The notes under the pieces are model-generated. The model did no database searches. It worked only from the letters and a program-made list of their open reading frames with translations, and was not told the DNA's origin. Below, piece after piece: positions 18,376-27,994 of a stretch of 64,000 bases of DNA. The stretch is taken from NCBI RefSeq assembly GCF_001274945.1, contig NZ_LILB01000005.1, positions 686,959-750,958 on the forward strand, read 5' to 3'. This stretch comes from Viridibacillus arvi (lineage in GTDB: Bacteria; Bacillota; Bacilli; Bacillales_A; Planococcaceae). Numbering within the stretch: the first letter of the stretch is position 1; every line of letters begins with the position of its first letter. A program made the translations under genes and the position numbers.

Positions 18376-19437
18376 TTATTTCTTTTTCTCTACTTTTTCT
18401 GGAACTTTAATTGTACCGTCAGCGATTTGTTTAGCAAAATCGTCAATTTTTTTCATAGTTTCATCTGAAATAGCACCGTGGGAATCTGCTAATGCCATAC
18501 CATTATCTGATAAACCATATACTAAAGTTTCTCCGCCTGGGAATTTACCTTCTTTTGCTTGTTTCGCAACGTCTTGTACTGCAACGTCTACACGTTTCAT
18601 AACAGAAGTTAAAGTAACGTTTGTTTTATCGTTAACTTGCCCTTCTTTGTATTGGTCAGCATCTACACCGATTACCCATACATTTGCATTAGGGTCTTTA
18701 GCTTTACGTTCTTTTGCCTCAGTAAATACGCCATTACCTGTTGCACCAGCAGCGTGGAAAATTACATCTACGCCTGTAGTAAACATACGGTTAGCAGTTG
18801 TTTTTCCAAGTTCTGCTTTATCAAAAGCACCTGTATATTGAACATCAACTTTAATATCTGGATTTACAGCTTTTACACCTTCAACGAATCCAGCATGAAA
18901 GCGGTTAATTACAGGAATATCAATACCACCTACAAAACCGATTTTGTTTGATTTTGTAACACTAGCTGCAGCAACACCTGCAAGGAAAGCACCTTCTTGC
19001 TCTTTAAACAAGATAGAAGCTACGTTTGGAGCATCAACTGTAGCATCAATAATTGAGAAATTTGTATCAGGTTTTTGGTCAGCAACTTCTTTTACAGCAT
19101 CAGCCATTAAGTAACCAACACCGAAGATAAGATCAAAGTTACGACGATTCATATTCGTTAAGTTCGTGTTGTACTCAGAAGAAGACGCAGATTGCAAGTA
19201 GTCATAGCCACCATCGCCTTTTTTCATGCCATTGTCTTTACCGAATTTCTGAATACCTTCCCAAGCTGATTGGTTGAATGATTTGTCATCCACACCACCA
19301 AGGTCAGTAACCATTGCAAGTGAGAAGTTGTCTTCTTTGTCACCTTTAGTAGTATCATCTTTAGAACCACAAGCACCTAATAAAGTACCAGCAGCTAATA
19401 CTACAGAAAGTGCTAAGCCAAATTTACGTTTTTTCAA
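18376..19437 (-). CDS. nupN: BMP-family nucleoside-binding lipoprotein (NupN/YufN family)
   Basis: This is the extracytoplasmic substrate-binding lipoprotein of the importer. The N terminus is basic then hydrophobic and ends in the lipobox LLGAC, so Cys27 should be lipidated. Bmp-family landmarks follow: [48 protein letters not shown] and [10 protein letters not shown] start at a TTG ([10 protein letters not shown]) preceded by GGGGGGA; a TTG five codons upstream overlaps that site. It follows the GntR regulator by 48 bases with no visible promoter between. Confidence 0.9.
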   Translation of the reverse strand: MKKRKFGLALSVVLAAGTLLGACGSKDDTTKGDKEDNFSLAMVTDLGGVDDKSFNQSAWEGIQKFGKDNGMKKGDGGYDYLQSASSSEYNTNLTNMNRRNFDLIFGVGYLMADAVKEVADQKPDTNFSIIDATVDAPNVASILFKEQEGAFLAGVAAASVTKSNKIGFVGGIDIPVINRFHAGFVEGVKAVNPDIKVDVQYTGAFDKAELGKTTANRMFTTGVDVIFHAAGATGNGVFTEAKERKAKDPNANVWVIGVDADQYKEGQVNDKTNVTLTSVMKRVDVAVQDVAKQAKEGKFPGGETLVYGLSDNGMALADSHGAISDETMKKIDDFAKQIADGTIKVPEKVEKKK

Positions 19438-19485
19438 TTGGAGTCCCCCCAAAAGTGTTTGATGTTAGCAGGAATGCATACAGTT

Positions 19486-20214
19486 TTACACACGTTTTCG
19501 AACTACATGGAAGCTAAATTTATCAGCTCTAAAATAGTTTTTAGAATATAACACCACTTGATCGTTATCATCATAGTGGAGCTGTTTTAAAACGAGGAGA
19601 GCTGTTTCAGGCTCACACTCTAAAATTGGAGAAGCTTGGTTATGAAAACCAACCGGATCGATAGATGTGATTGCATACGCGACATGAATATCACCAGATT
19701 CTTCTATCGCAGAGAAGATTGAAGAATCTTCACGATTTGAAAAATCATTAGGCAAATACTTTGAAGGTACTTGGTCCACACAATAGACTACAGGCTCTCC
19801 GTTCGCAGTTCGAACTCTTTCAATTGTTATGATAGTTTCATTTTCTTCGCAATGAAAGCGCTTTACATCATCCTCAGAAGCTGGCAACCCGAATGAACTT
19901 AAATAGTTTGTTCCGGGTTCCATTCCAGCATTTATGATCATAGAAGAAATACTTGATAAATGTTCAATCCCTGATGTAAACACAGGTTTTGGATTCACAA
20001 ATGTTCCCACTCCATGTCGACGAATAATGATGTTTTCTTCTTCCAACAGTCTAAGTGCCTCACGTAGAGTGGCACGACTGACTCCAAGTGTCTTGGATAA
20101 TTCGAATTCAGATGGGAGTTTTTCTTTTTCTTTAAAAACTCCTTTTTCAATATCTTCTTTCAAACGATCGATTACTTGGAGATACAAATGCCGACTATCT
20201 GTTTTAATCGTCAT
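19486..20214 (-). CDS. ymfC: GntR-family (HutC/UTRA type) transcriptional regulator
   Basis: This 242-residue regulator has an N-terminal winged helix ([28 protein letters not shown]) and a C-terminal UTRA effector domain ([20 protein letters not shown], ending [15 protein letters not shown]). It matches B. subtilis YmfC in length and position beside spoIIIE. The ATG giving [13 protein letters not shown] is preceded by AGGTGGTGG. The nucleoside importer follows in the same direction, so it plausibly controls that operon and itself; the effector is unknown. Confidence 0.88.
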   Translation of the reverse strand: MTIKTDSRHLYLQVIDRLKEDIEKGVFKEKEKLPSEFELSKTLGVSRATLREALRLLEEENIIIRRHGVGTFVNPKPVFTSGIEHLSSISSMIINAGMEPGTNYLSSFGLPASEDDVKRFHCEENETIITIERVRTANGEPVVYCVDQVPSKYLPNDFSNREDSSIFSAIEESGDIHVAYAITSIDPVGFHNQASPILECEPETALLVLKQLHYDDNDQVVLYSKNYFRADKFSFHVVRKRV

Positions 20215-20230
20215 ACATACCACCACCTAG

Positions 20231-20254
20231 AGAGATCAGAGATCAGACATCTGA
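20231..20254. promoter_or_regulatory. candidate YmfC operator
   Basis: Two tandem GATCAGA repeats run into a near-palindrome TCAGACATCTGA (20243-20254) between the probable ymfC -10 element and its ribosome binding site. The position and symmetry suit autorepression by a dimeric GntR protein. The assignment rests on symmetry and location only. Confidence 0.4.
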
Positions 20255-20279
20255 CGTAAAACATTCCTACTAATTCGTT

Positions 20280-20308
20280 ACTATACCATTATTATTTAGG
20301 TAAATAAA
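20280..20308 (-). promoter_or_regulatory. possible extended -10 promoter of the ymfC-nup operon
   Basis: The minus strand carries TGGTATAGT, an extended -10 hexamer (20280-20285), about 65 bases before ymfC. The expected -35 (TTTATT at 17-base spacing) is weak. Confidence 0.45.
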
Positions 20309-20311
20309 TAG

Positions 20312-20350
20312 GTTTTTTTAAAAACTGTGCTAAAACAGTTTTTTTTTTTT
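20312..20350 (-). terminator. spoIIIE terminator
   Basis: Minus-strand arms AAAAACTG and CAGTTTTT flank a short loop, followed by TT and an A-rich stretch, about 60 bases after the spoIIIE stop. Read on the plus strand the same stem is followed by an uninterrupted run of twelve T, which would be the stronger direction, although no plus-strand gene is present. Confidence 0.55.
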
Positions 20351-20400
20351 ATAACTGTAGTTATTTTAGTATTTTTTTGATACAGAAAATTTTACCATTA

Positions 20401-22707
20401 TCATCTTCCGATAAGAACTTGACGTGGCTTGCTTTTTTCAGCAGGACCTACAACTCCTCTTTCTTCCATCTGATCCATTATACGAGCCGCTCTAGCATAC
20501 CCCACTTTTAACTTTCTTTGCAAATAAGATACTGATGCCGTTTCTTGATCCATTACTAATTGTACTGCCTCTTCATACAAATCATCTGTGTCATCTAAGT
20601 TCTTTAGATCATCTTCTTCTGTTGGAATCATCTCTTCTTGGTATTGTGCTTTTTGTTGACTAATAACAAAATCAACAACATCCTGTACTTCATTATCTGA
20701 TAAAAAGGCCCCTTGGACTCGAACAGGTTTCGATTGTCCTGCTGGTAAAAATAGCATATCACCTCTTCCAAGAAGACGTTCTGCTCCGCCCATGTCTAAA
20801 ATTGTACGAGAATCAATTGAAGAGGATACTGCAAAAGCAATTCGAGATGGAATATTTGCTTTTATGACCCCCGTAATGACATCGACACTTGGTCTTTGCG
20901 TTGCGATAATTAAGTGAATACCTGCTGCACGTGCCATTTGGGCAAGTCTAGTAATGGAATCTTCTACATCACTCGAGGCAACCATCATTAAATCCGCTAG
21001 TTCATCAACGATAACGACAATAAATGGTAATTTTGGATGTTTCTCTTCATTTTCAGCATTAAACGTATCAACATGTCCATTGTAGCCTTCAATATTACGT
21101 GTTCCTGTATGTGAAAACAGGTCATAACGGCGCTCCATTTCAGATACAACTTTTTTCAAAGCTTGAGAAGCTTTACGTGCATCTGTAACAACTGGAGCTA
21201 ACAGATGCGGAATGCCATTATAAACATTTAGCTCAACCATTTTCGGGTCAATCATCATGAGTTTCACTTCATGAGGTTTTGCACGCATTAATATACTTAC
21301 TATGATGCCATTAATACAAACACTTTTACCGCTACCTGTCGAACCAGCGACCAATAAATGTGGCATTTTATTTAACTGAGCCAACTTTGCTTCACCTGTG
21401 ATGTCTCTACCTAAACCAATTAGTAGTTTGGCATTAGGTTGATTATTTTCTTTTGCTTCTAACACTTCACGCAAACTAACAATTGCCACTTCTTTGTTTG
21501 GTACTTCGATACCGACAGCCGATTTCCCCGGAATAGGTGCTTCAATACGTATATCTTCAGCTGCTAATGCTAATGCTAAATCATCCTGCAAACCGACAAT
21601 TTTACTTACTTTAACCCCTTTATCTGGAAGTACTTCATACTCTGTAACAGCTGGCCCTAAATGGACTTCTGTCACAGTAGCTTTCACACCAAACGATTGA
21701 AAAGTTTGTTCAAGCTTTCGTGCATTTGCTTGAATCAATGTAAATTCTCCACTTTGATCAACATGTGGTGGTGCTTTTAATAAAGACATCGCCGGTAATT
21801 GGTAATTGACATTTTCAATAACCTCATCACCCGCCATTGGTTGAATCTCTATTTCTTCTTCTGGTTCTATATCCTGTGGTATTACTTCAGGTTCTACAAT
21901 ACGTTGTGTAAAAGCTGAAATAATCGGTTCCTTATGAACAGGAGGCTCTACGTCTGTGGCAGCTTCAAGATTTTCTTCAATTTGTTGCGTTGCTTTGTCT
22001 TTTGTAGATTTACGAGCGCGACGTGATGAAGCTTTTGGCGCCTCTTGTTTTTGCGGAGATTTCCTTGCTTGTTTCGAGCTTTTCGATTGGGTACGACGTT
22101 CTCTCCATTTTGTTTGCCATTCAGGCATCTTTTGCATTAAGTATGGAACTAATGCCTTCCCAGTTAATAAAATCATCCCTATAAATAGCATTAACCAACT
22201 AGCAATAGTGGCTCCGGCAGAGTCAAATAAAACAAAGAAGCATGCAAATAATAAAGCGCCGACTATCCCACCACCAAGTGCTTGACTACGTTCTTCAATA
22301 CCACCACTCGTTATGAGTATTCTCCATGTTTCTTTTAATACAGAATTACTTCCAATTCCATTTCCATTTAATAATTGTTCAAACAGTGCAATATGACTAA
22401 ATAAAGCTAGACTCCCTAATATAAAAGCACAACCTAGAATTGTTCGGTTTTTCATATTCGGAACGGTTCTACGAATCATTAAAATAAGGGCACTAAGAAT
22501 AAGCATAAATGGTACAGCAATTGACCAATTACCAAATAAAAACAAAGAAGCTGTTTGAAAGAATCGTCCAACTAAGCCATATTCAAATAATGTAATGATG
22601 GAAATTCCCACCAATATAAGGCCGATGATTTCATACATCAAAGGATGCATGGTTAGTTTTTGTTCTGGCTTTTTAGGTTTTGTTTCTTTTTTCTTTTTTG
22701 TAGCCAA
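20401..22707 (-). CDS. spoIIIE: DNA translocase SpoIIIE/FtsK
   Basis: This is a septal DNA pump that moves the chromosome into the forespore and clears trapped DNA at division. The 768 residues (B. subtilis SpoIIIE 787) show four or so N-terminal membrane helices (about residues 25-190), a basic/acidic linker to ~300, a RecA-like motor with Walker A GSTGSGKS at 455-462 and DELADLMM as Walker B, and a C-terminal gamma winged helix ([21 protein letters not shown]). The start is TTG with an AGGTCAGGAG sequence close upstream. No promoter is visible between it and the rnjB terminator. Confidence 0.94.
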   Translation of the reverse strand: MATKKKKETKPKKPEQKLTMHPLMYEIIGLILVGISIITLFEYGLVGRFFQTASLFLFGNWSIAVPFMLILSALILMIRRTVPNMKNRTILGCAFILGSLALFSHIALFEQLLNGNGIGSNSVLKETWRILITSGGIEERSQALGGGIVGALLFACFFVLFDSAGATIASWLMLFIGMILLTGKALVPYLMQKMPEWQTKWRERRTQSKSSKQARKSPQKQEAPKASSRRARKSTKDKATQQIEENLEAATDVEPPVHKEPIISAFTQRIVEPEVIPQDIEPEEEIEIQPMAGDEVIENVNYQLPAMSLLKAPPHVDQSGEFTLIQANARKLEQTFQSFGVKATVTEVHLGPAVTEYEVLPDKGVKVSKIVGLQDDLALALAAEDIRIEAPIPGKSAVGIEVPNKEVAIVSLREVLEAKENNQPNAKLLIGLGRDITGEAKLAQLNKMPHLLVAGSTGSGKSVCINGIIVSILMRAKPHEVKLMMIDPKMVELNVYNGIPHLLAPVVTDARKASQALKKVVSEMERRYDLFSHTGTRNIEGYNGHVDTFNAENEEKHPKLPFIVVIVDELADLMMVASSDVEDSITRLAQMARAAGIHLIIATQRPSVDVITGVIKANIPSRIAFAVSSSIDSRTILDMGGAERLLGRGDMLFLPAGQSKPVRVQGAFLSDNEVQDVVDFVISQQKAQYQEEMIPTEEDDLKNLDDTDDLYEEAVQLVMDQETASVSYLQRKLKVGYARAARIMDQMEERGVVGPAEKSKPRQVLIGR

Positions 22708-22733
22708 TCTCCTGACCTGCCTTTCTTTTTTAA

Positions 22734-22779
22734 AGGAAAAAAGGATTTCCCACCATAAATCGGCTAGGAAATCCTTTGT
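22734..22779 (-). terminator. rnjB terminator
   Basis: Minus-strand arms AAAGGATTTCC and GGAAATCCTTT with a 16-base loop continue into a TTTTTT run. The stem is perfect over 11 pairs, and the hairpin starts about a dozen bases after the rnjB stop. Confidence 0.9.
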
Positions 22780-22791
22780 ATCCGCTACGCA

Positions 22792-24459
22792 TTAATATTC
22801 CATAATAATCGGGATGATCATTGGGCGGCGCTTCGTTTTTTGGAATAAATAGGAATTTAGCGTATCACGGATTTCTTGTTTAATGTTTGTCCATTCATAC
22901 GTACCTTTATTCACATACTTTTCGACAACATTCTTCACTAGTGCTGCAGACTCTTCCATTAGTTCTTCTGATTCACGAACATATACGAATCCTCTAGATA
23001 AAATTTCCGGACCTGAAGCAATTTTTTTGTGTTGACGGTCAATAGTAACAACAACAATAAAGATACCATCTTGACTTAATAATTTACGATCGCGTAAAAC
23101 GATGTTGCCTACATCACCAACGCCAATGCCATCTATTAAAACATTACCAGCAGTTACACGGCCGCTCATACGCATTTTTCCGTTTTTGTATTCTACAATA
23201 TCGCCTTTATCAGCGATGAAAATTTGCGCTTTCGACAGACCTGTTTCTTGAGCAAGTTTAGAGTGTGCAATTAACATACGATATTCCCCTTGAATAGGAA
23301 TAAAGTACTTTGGTTTCATAAGATTAAGCATTAATTTAAGGTCTTCTTGCGAACCATGTCCAGATACATGTACCTTTTTATCAGCTGACATTACTTTAGC
23401 TCCTGCTTTGGCAAGGCTATTCATTGTTTCAGCAATTTGTACTTCCATACCTGGAGAAGGTGTGAAAGTAATCAATACAGTATCAGTAGATTTAATGCGA
23501 ATATCACGATGATGCTTACGAATGATTTTCTCAAGACCTTCTAAAGGCTCTCCTTGATTACCTGTTACAATTGCGACAATTTCATTTTCAGGGTAATCAT
23601 TAATTTTACTTACTGGAATAATTCTTTCTGGATCTACAGAAAGATAACCTAAACGCATACCAACTTCAAAAACATTTTCTAGGCTACGACCTACAACAGC
23701 AATTTTACGATTTGATGCTGCCGCTTGATCAAATACTTGTTGAATACGGATGAAATTTGATGCATAAAGTGCTACAAGGATTCTTCCTTCTGCACGATGG
23801 AATGTTTTTGATAATCTTTCACGGATAATTGATTCTGAGATTGTATATCCTGGGCGTTCTGCTTCTGTTGAATCAGACATTAAGATGAAGACACCCTCTT
23901 CACCAAGTCCAGCCATTTTAGCGATATCGGGCTTGTACTTACCTTGTGCTGATTGGTCAAATTTAAATTCTCCAGTGTGTACAATTGCGCCTTCAGATGT
24001 ATGGAACGCAACTCCAAGTGAATCTGGAATACTGTGCGTTGTATGGAAAAACGTCACATACGTCGTTTGGAAATTCATACGACTTTTGCTTGTCACTTCA
24101 AAGAATTTTACTTGTTGTGGAGCGGGCAATTCTTTTAAATGTTCTTTCGCTAAAGCAATTGTAAGTTTTGAACCGTATACTGGTGCATTTACTTTTTGTA
24201 ATAGGTACGCAATTGAGCCAATTGCATCTTCATGACCATGTGTTAAGAAGATTCCTTTTACTCTTGTTTTGTTTTCTTCTAAATATGAAATGTCTGGAAT
24301 AACAAAATCGATTCCTAGCATTTCATCCTCTGGGAACATTAGTCCACTATCGACTACAAATAGCTCGTCATCAATTTCAACGACATACATTGCTTTGCCG
24401 ATTTCACTAACCCCACCTAGAGGTATTACTCGTATTACTTCATTTTTTGTTTTAACCAC
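22792..24459 (-). CDS. rnjB: ribonuclease J2
   Basis: This is a beta-CASP metallo-beta-lactamase ribonuclease, the partner of RNase J1 in RNA maturation and 5'-end decay. Its 555 residues equal B. subtilis RnjB, and it follows dapA as rnjB does there. Ends match J2 (TKRRPMIIPIIMEY). The metal site is degenerate: H74-G-H76-E-D78 is followed by Ala79 instead of His, and the Asp164 ligand position reads Glu (HTGEFKFD); His142 remains. This supports J2 rather than J1. The start is GTG with GGAGGAAAACAA upstream. A strong promoter precedes it. Confidence 0.92.
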   Translation of the reverse strand: MVKTKNEVIRVIPLGGVSEIGKAMYVVEIDDELFVVDSGLMFPEDEMLGIDFVIPDISYLEENKTRVKGIFLTHGHEDAIGSIAYLLQKVNAPVYGSKLTIALAKEHLKELPAPQQVKFFEVTSKSRMNFQTTYVTFFHTTHSIPDSLGVAFHTSEGAIVHTGEFKFDQSAQGKYKPDIAKMAGLGEEGVFILMSDSTEAERPGYTISESIIRERLSKTFHRAEGRILVALYASNFIRIQQVFDQAAASNRKIAVVGRSLENVFEVGMRLGYLSVDPERIIPVSKINDYPENEIVAIVTGNQGEPLEGLEKIIRKHHRDIRIKSTDTVLITFTPSPGMEVQIAETMNSLAKAGAKVMSADKKVHVSGHGSQEDLKLMLNLMKPKYFIPIQGEYRMLIAHSKLAQETGLSKAQIFIADKGDIVEYKNGKMRMSGRVTAGNVLIDGIGVGDVGNIVLRDRKLLSQDGIFIVVVTIDRQHKKIASGPEILSRGFVYVRESEELMEESAALVKNVVEKYVNKGTYEWTNIKQEIRDTLNSYLFQKTKRRPMIIPIIMEY

Positions 24460-24505
24460 TTGTTTTCCTCCTAAAAATAATCCCGAACAGCATCCACTTG
24501 TTTTT

Positions 24506-24534
24506 ATTATATCGGTAGTAGACCGTTTTCACAA
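24506..24534 (-). promoter_or_regulatory. SigA promoter of rnjB
   Basis: Minus-strand TTGTGA (24529-24534), 17-base spacer, perfect TATAAT (24506-24511). It lies immediately downstream of the dapA terminator and about 45 bases before the rnjB GTG. Confidence 0.82.
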
Positions 24535-24535
24535 A

Positions 24536-24566
24536 CAAAAAAAGAATGGGTTTTATCACCCATTCC
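24536..24566 (-). terminator. dapA terminator
   Basis: Minus-strand arms GAATGGGT and ACCCATTC with a short loop, followed by seven T. It begins a few bases after the dapA stop codon. Confidence 0.9.
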
Positions 24567-24572
24567 ATTTTT

Positions 24573-25466
24573 TTATTGGAACTGTTTTTGTTTTGCTAGA
24601 TAATGTTCCCAAACTATATCAAAATGTGCTTTTTCTTGTTCAGTCAATTCCACTAATGGCAACCTAACTGTTTCAGATGAAATATTTAATTTACTAAGAG
24701 CATATTTGACTGCCGTAGGATTCGGAGTTGCGAACAAGGCACGAATTAATGGTAGTAATGCTTGATGTATAAAAGCTGCATCCTCATGGCGCCCATCTTT
24801 AAATGCTTGGATCATTTTCTGCATATCTTCCCCAACAACATGTGATGCTACAGAAATAATTCCAGAACCTCCAACTGCTAAAAGCGGCAAAGTTAAGCCG
24901 TCATCACCCGAGTAAACTTTGAACCCAGCAGGTGCACCTGCTAGAATCTCTGTCATTTGATCGAGACTACCACTTGCTTCTTTCACAATTTGTATATTTG
25001 ATATTTTACTTAATTCTAGAATTGTTTCAGGTAATAGATTTACAATTGATCGTCCTGGAATATTGTAAAGCATAACCGGTAACGTTGTTTCTTTAGCAAT
25101 CGCTGCAAAGTGAGCATACATACCGCGCTGGCTAGGCTTATTATAATATGGTGTCACGAGCATAACGCCATCAACACCAGCTGCCTCAGCTTCTTTTGTA
25201 GCTTGAATCGATTCCGCCGTATTATTACTTCCTGTACCAGCAATTACTGGAACGCGTTTACGTACGGTTTCAACAACAAACTGGATAAGATGCATTTTCT
25301 CTTCATGTGTTAATGTTGGTGATTCTCCAGTTGTGCCACAAACAACAATTGAATCAGTCCCTGTTGCAATTAGATGTTCTACTACTTTTGCCACCATTTC
25401 ATAATGGATAGAGCCATCTTCGTGAAATGGAGTAATCAATGCTGTTGCTATATTTCCTATATTCAT
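24573..25466 (-). CDS. dapA: 4-hydroxy-tetrahydrodipicolinate synthase
   Basis: DapA condenses pyruvate with aspartate semialdehyde, the first step unique to lysine, diaminopimelate and dipicolinate synthesis. The 297-residue TIM barrel shows GTTGE near residue 45, Tyr134 in MLYNIPGRS and the Schiff-base Lys162 in IVKEASGS. AGGGGGG precedes the ATG. It follows asd by 13 bases, so the two form one transcript. In B. subtilis dapG (aspartokinase I) stands between them; here it is missing. Confidence 0.96.
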   Translation of the reverse strand: MNIGNIATALITPFHEDGSIHYEMVAKVVEHLIATGTDSIVVCGTTGESPTLTHEEKMHLIQFVVETVRKRVPVIAGTGSNNTAESIQATKEAEAAGVDGVMLVTPYYNKPSQRGMYAHFAAIAKETTLPVMLYNIPGRSIVNLLPETILELSKISNIQIVKEASGSLDQMTEILAGAPAGFKVYSGDDGLTLPLLAVGGSGIISVASHVVGEDMQKMIQAFKDGRHEDAAFIHQALLPLIRALFATPNPTAVKYALSKLNISSETVRLPLVELTEQEKAHFDIVWEHYLAKQKQFQ

Positions 25467-25479
25467 ATATGATGCCCCC

Positions 25480-26523
25480 CTAGATTATACCTTCTTCAAT
25501 CAAAGCTTCTGCGATTTGGATAGAATTAAGTGCTGCACCTTTTAAAAGGTTGTCAGCAACAATCCATAAATGGAAGCCATTATCCTTCGCTAAATCTTTG
25601 CGAATACGGCCCACAAATACTTCATCTTCGCCTTCTGCATAAATTGGCATTGGATAACCTTGTGCAGTAATATCGTCAACTAGTAATATACCAGTAGCAT
25701 TTTCAAGTACCTTCTTTACATCTGCGACGGACACATTTTCTTTTTCTACTTCAATATAAACAGATTCAGAGTGTCCTGATACAACTGGTACGCGTACACA
25801 AGTTGCTGCGACTGGAAGCTCTGGCATATGCATAATTTTCTTCGTTTCATTAATCATTTTCATCTCTTCGTATGTGAAGCCATTTTCAGTGAAGACATCA
25901 ATTTGTGGAATAACGTTTCTAGCGATTGGATAATGTTTTTTATCGCTTTTAACTGGTAATACATTTGCTTCCACTTCTTTACCTTTTTCCCACTCACCAC
26001 TTTGTGTTTTAAGCTCTTCAATGGCATTTATACCTGAACCAGATACTGCTTGATATGTAGATACGATTACATTTGATAAACCAAATGCCTTTTTAATTGG
26101 TTCTAATGCTGCGACCATTTGAATTGTTGAACAGTTTGGATTGGCAATAATCCCTTTGTGTTTAGCCAAATCACCCGGGTTTACTTCAGGTACAACAAGC
26201 GGTACTTCTGGATCCATTCGGAAAGCACTTGTGTTATCAATTGCAACAGCACCACGTTTTGCTGCTTCTGGTGCTAACACTTTTGATACAGCACCACCTG
26301 CACTGAATAGCGCAATATCTACACCTTCAAATGCTTCAGGTGTTGCTTCCTCAATCGTGTATGACTGACCATTAAATGTAATATCTTTTCCAGCAGATTT
26401 TTTTGAAGCTAATAATTTTATCTTACCAATTGGAAATTTACGCTTAGCAAGCTGCTCCATCATTTTTGTCCCTACTGCTCCTGTAGCTCCTACGACAGCT
26501 ACTGTATATTGCTTAGTCATCAT
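25480..26523 (-). CDS. asd: aspartate-semialdehyde dehydrogenase
   Basis: Asd reduces aspartyl phosphate to aspartate semialdehyde, feeding DapA and the threonine/methionine branch. The 347-residue protein has the NADP motif VGATGAVG near residue 12, catalytic Cys131 in NPNCST and the later GHSESVYIE region. Two adjacent ATG codons follow GGGGAGAG; I use the first. The gene lies between dpaB and dapA, with its own promoter in the 75-base gap after dpaB. Confidence 0.95.
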   Translation of the reverse strand: MMTKQYTVAVVGATGAVGTKMMEQLAKRKFPIGKIKLLASKKSAGKDITFNGQSYTIEEATPEAFEGVDIALFSAGGAVSKVLAPEAAKRGAVAIDNTSAFRMDPEVPLVVPEVNPGDLAKHKGIIANPNCSTIQMVAALEPIKKAFGLSNVIVSTYQAVSGSGINAIEELKTQSGEWEKGKEVEANVLPVKSDKKHYPIARNVIPQIDVFTENGFTYEEMKMINETKKIMHMPELPVAATCVRVPVVSGHSESVYIEVEKENVSVADVKKVLENATGILLVDDITAQGYPMPIYAEGEDEVFVGRIRKDLAKDNGFHLWIVADNLLKGAALNSIQIAEALIEEGII

Positions 26524-26558
26524 ACATCTCTCCCCAACTCAACATTGATAATGGCGCT

Positions 26559-26587
26559 ATTGTATCATAATTTTTCATAATTGTGTA
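26559..26587 (-). promoter_or_regulatory. SigA promoter of asd-dapA
   Basis: Minus-strand -35 TACACA (4 of 6), 17-base spacer, extended -10 TGATACAAT with hexamer at 26559-26564, about 36 bases before the asd start. It would allow vegetative asd-dapA expression apart from the sporulation-specific dpaAB genes upstream. Confidence 0.55.
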
Positions 26588-26598
26588 TAAAAATTAAA

Positions 26599-27186
26599 TT
26601 ATTTAGTATATTGAATCAATAATGGTTGAAATTGTTTCTTTTCTAACGCATTTATTACTGTTTCATTTATTTTAGTAAAATCGGAAATTAATGAATTTGG
26701 CTTCTTATATGGGTCGTCTTGCCCAAATGGTATAAAGAAAATATTCTTCGTATTCAAGAGTTTCATGAGATTCATTCCATTTAACCCCAAAGCGTCATTC
26801 GTAGAAACGCCGATGACAACTGGGCTACCGTTACGTAGTGTCGCTTTCGCTGCCATTAAAACTGGGGATTCTGTCGCCGCATTAGCAAATTTACTGAGTG
26901 AGTTCCCTGTCATCGGTGCAATCACCATACAATCTAATGGATTCCTCGGACCAAGTGGCTCTGCATCCGCCATTGTCTTAATCACTTCATGACCTGCAAC
27001 TTCCTCTATTTTCGCAATCCACTCTTCCCCTGTACCAAATCTGGTTGCCGCATGCAATACTGAGTGGGTAATAATAGGCACCACTGTTGCACCTTCATCT
27101 CTAAGATGTTTGATTTTTGGTACAACTTCTTCATACGTACAATGTGATGCAGTTATGCCAAAGCCGATGCGCTTCCCATCAAGCAT
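26599..27186 (-). CDS. dpaB: dipicolinate synthase subunit B
   Basis: This is the flavoprotein subunit of dipicolinate synthase, which oxidises dihydrodipicolinate to dipicolinic acid in the mother cell. The 195-residue protein (B. subtilis about 200) has flavoprotein/PPC-decarboxylase-like features: GFGITASHCTYEE at the N terminus, PLDCMVIAPMTGNSLSKFANA and PVVIGVSTNDALG. I start at the ATG giving MLDGKRIGFG because AAGGAGG lies upstream of it. It overlaps the dpaA stop by eight bases. Confidence 0.94.
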   Translation of the reverse strand: MLDGKRIGFGITASHCTYEEVVPKIKHLRDEGATVVPIITHSVLHAATRFGTGEEWIAKIEEVAGHEVIKTMADAEPLGPRNPLDCMVIAPMTGNSLSKFANAATESPVLMAAKATLRNGSPVVIGVSTNDALGLNGMNLMKLLNTKNIFFIPFGQDDPYKKPNSLISDFTKINETVINALEKKQFQPLLIQYTK

Positions 27187-27994
27187 GATGTTCCTCCTTA
27201 TATTTTGCATTATGCAGTTCAATCGTTTGAATTAGTAAATCTGCAGCATCTTGGGGGAAAAATTTCCCGGGCAATGCTGGTAATTGTATATAGTCAAAGT
27301 CAGGTTGTTCTTCAAACGCCAGACATCCTGGAGCTGATGCTAAATCAAACACTGTAGTAGATGATTGTAACTTCTCGCTAAAAGCGCTTGTAAGCCATTT
27401 CACGGGGATTGTGTTAATGATATAGTCGGATTTACTTTCAAAAGCCTCCGGCGCCAAAACAGAAGCTTTATAACCAAAAGCTTCGGCTTCATATATTTGA
27501 GTTGCTGAGCGTGCCATAACATTGATTGCAGCACCTAGATCTCTACATAATGCAGCAGTCATCTTCGCAACTCTTCCAAATCCTGTAATAACGAGGTGTT
27601 GCCCATCCATTGATCTTTGTTCATGATCGTAGAATGATCTGAGCATACCTTCTGCAGTGAGCTTTGCATTTTGCCATATAAATTGTTCATCTTCTAGGTA
27701 GTAAACAGTTTGTGTAGTAGATAACCGTTGTTTAAAGTCTGGAGTCGTTCTTCCAACAAATAACATTGCATTCTCTGCCACACTAAAAAAACTATTCATA
27801 TCTGCTGACCATTTAGGTGGGTGAATAGGCAAAACAATGCGATTTGGTTGAAGCTTTTTGCTCAACATTAAAAGCTCTTCATTCCACTCATCAGTATATT
27901 TGTACACAACAGTTCGATTAGGTTTTGAAAGTTGTACTGCAAGCTTTTTAAAACGTGCGTCCGTTCCTATAAGTAGCCATCTTTCTTCGATCAT
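27179..27994 (-). CDS. dpaA: dipicolinate synthase subunit A
   Basis: This is the NAD(P)-binding subunit of dipicolinate synthase. It carries a Rossmann motif, VITGFGRVAKMTAALC, followed by NVMARSATQIYEAEAFG, with an N-terminal domain typical of the family. At 271 residues it is somewhat shorter than the B. subtilis protein (about 297), mainly at the N terminus and linkers, but the reading frame is intact. It starts with an ATGA overlap on the ymxH stop, so ymxH-dpaA-dpaB form one coupled unit. Confidence 0.93.
   Translation of the reverse strand: MIEERWLLIGTDARFKKLAVQLSKPNRTVVYKYTDEWNEELLMLSKKLQPNRIVLPIHPPKWSADMNSFFSVAENAMLFVGRTTPDFKQRLSTTQTVYYLEDEQFIWQNAKLTAEGMLRSFYDHEQRSMDGQHLVITGFGRVAKMTAALCRDLGAAINVMARSATQIYEAEAFGYKASVLAPEAFESKSDYIINTIPVKWLTSAFSEKLQSSTTVFDLASAPGCLAFEEQPDFDYIQLPALPGKFFPQDAADLLIQTIELHNAKYKEEHHA

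Noticed and set aside
19853-19866. CcpA cre-like sequence TGAAAGCGCTTTAC
   Set aside because: It differs from the consensus at the two last positions and lies inside the ymfC coding region; not enough to claim catabolite control.
19438-20400. Purine riboswitch controlling the nucleoside importer
   Set aside because: The gaps before nupN and ymfC contain no purine-riboswitch-like three-way junction; a GntR operator is the better explanation.
24269-24667. 132-codon plus-strand ORF
   Set aside because: It is antisense across the rnjB start, its promoter and the dapA terminator; codon pattern is a mirror of rnjB.
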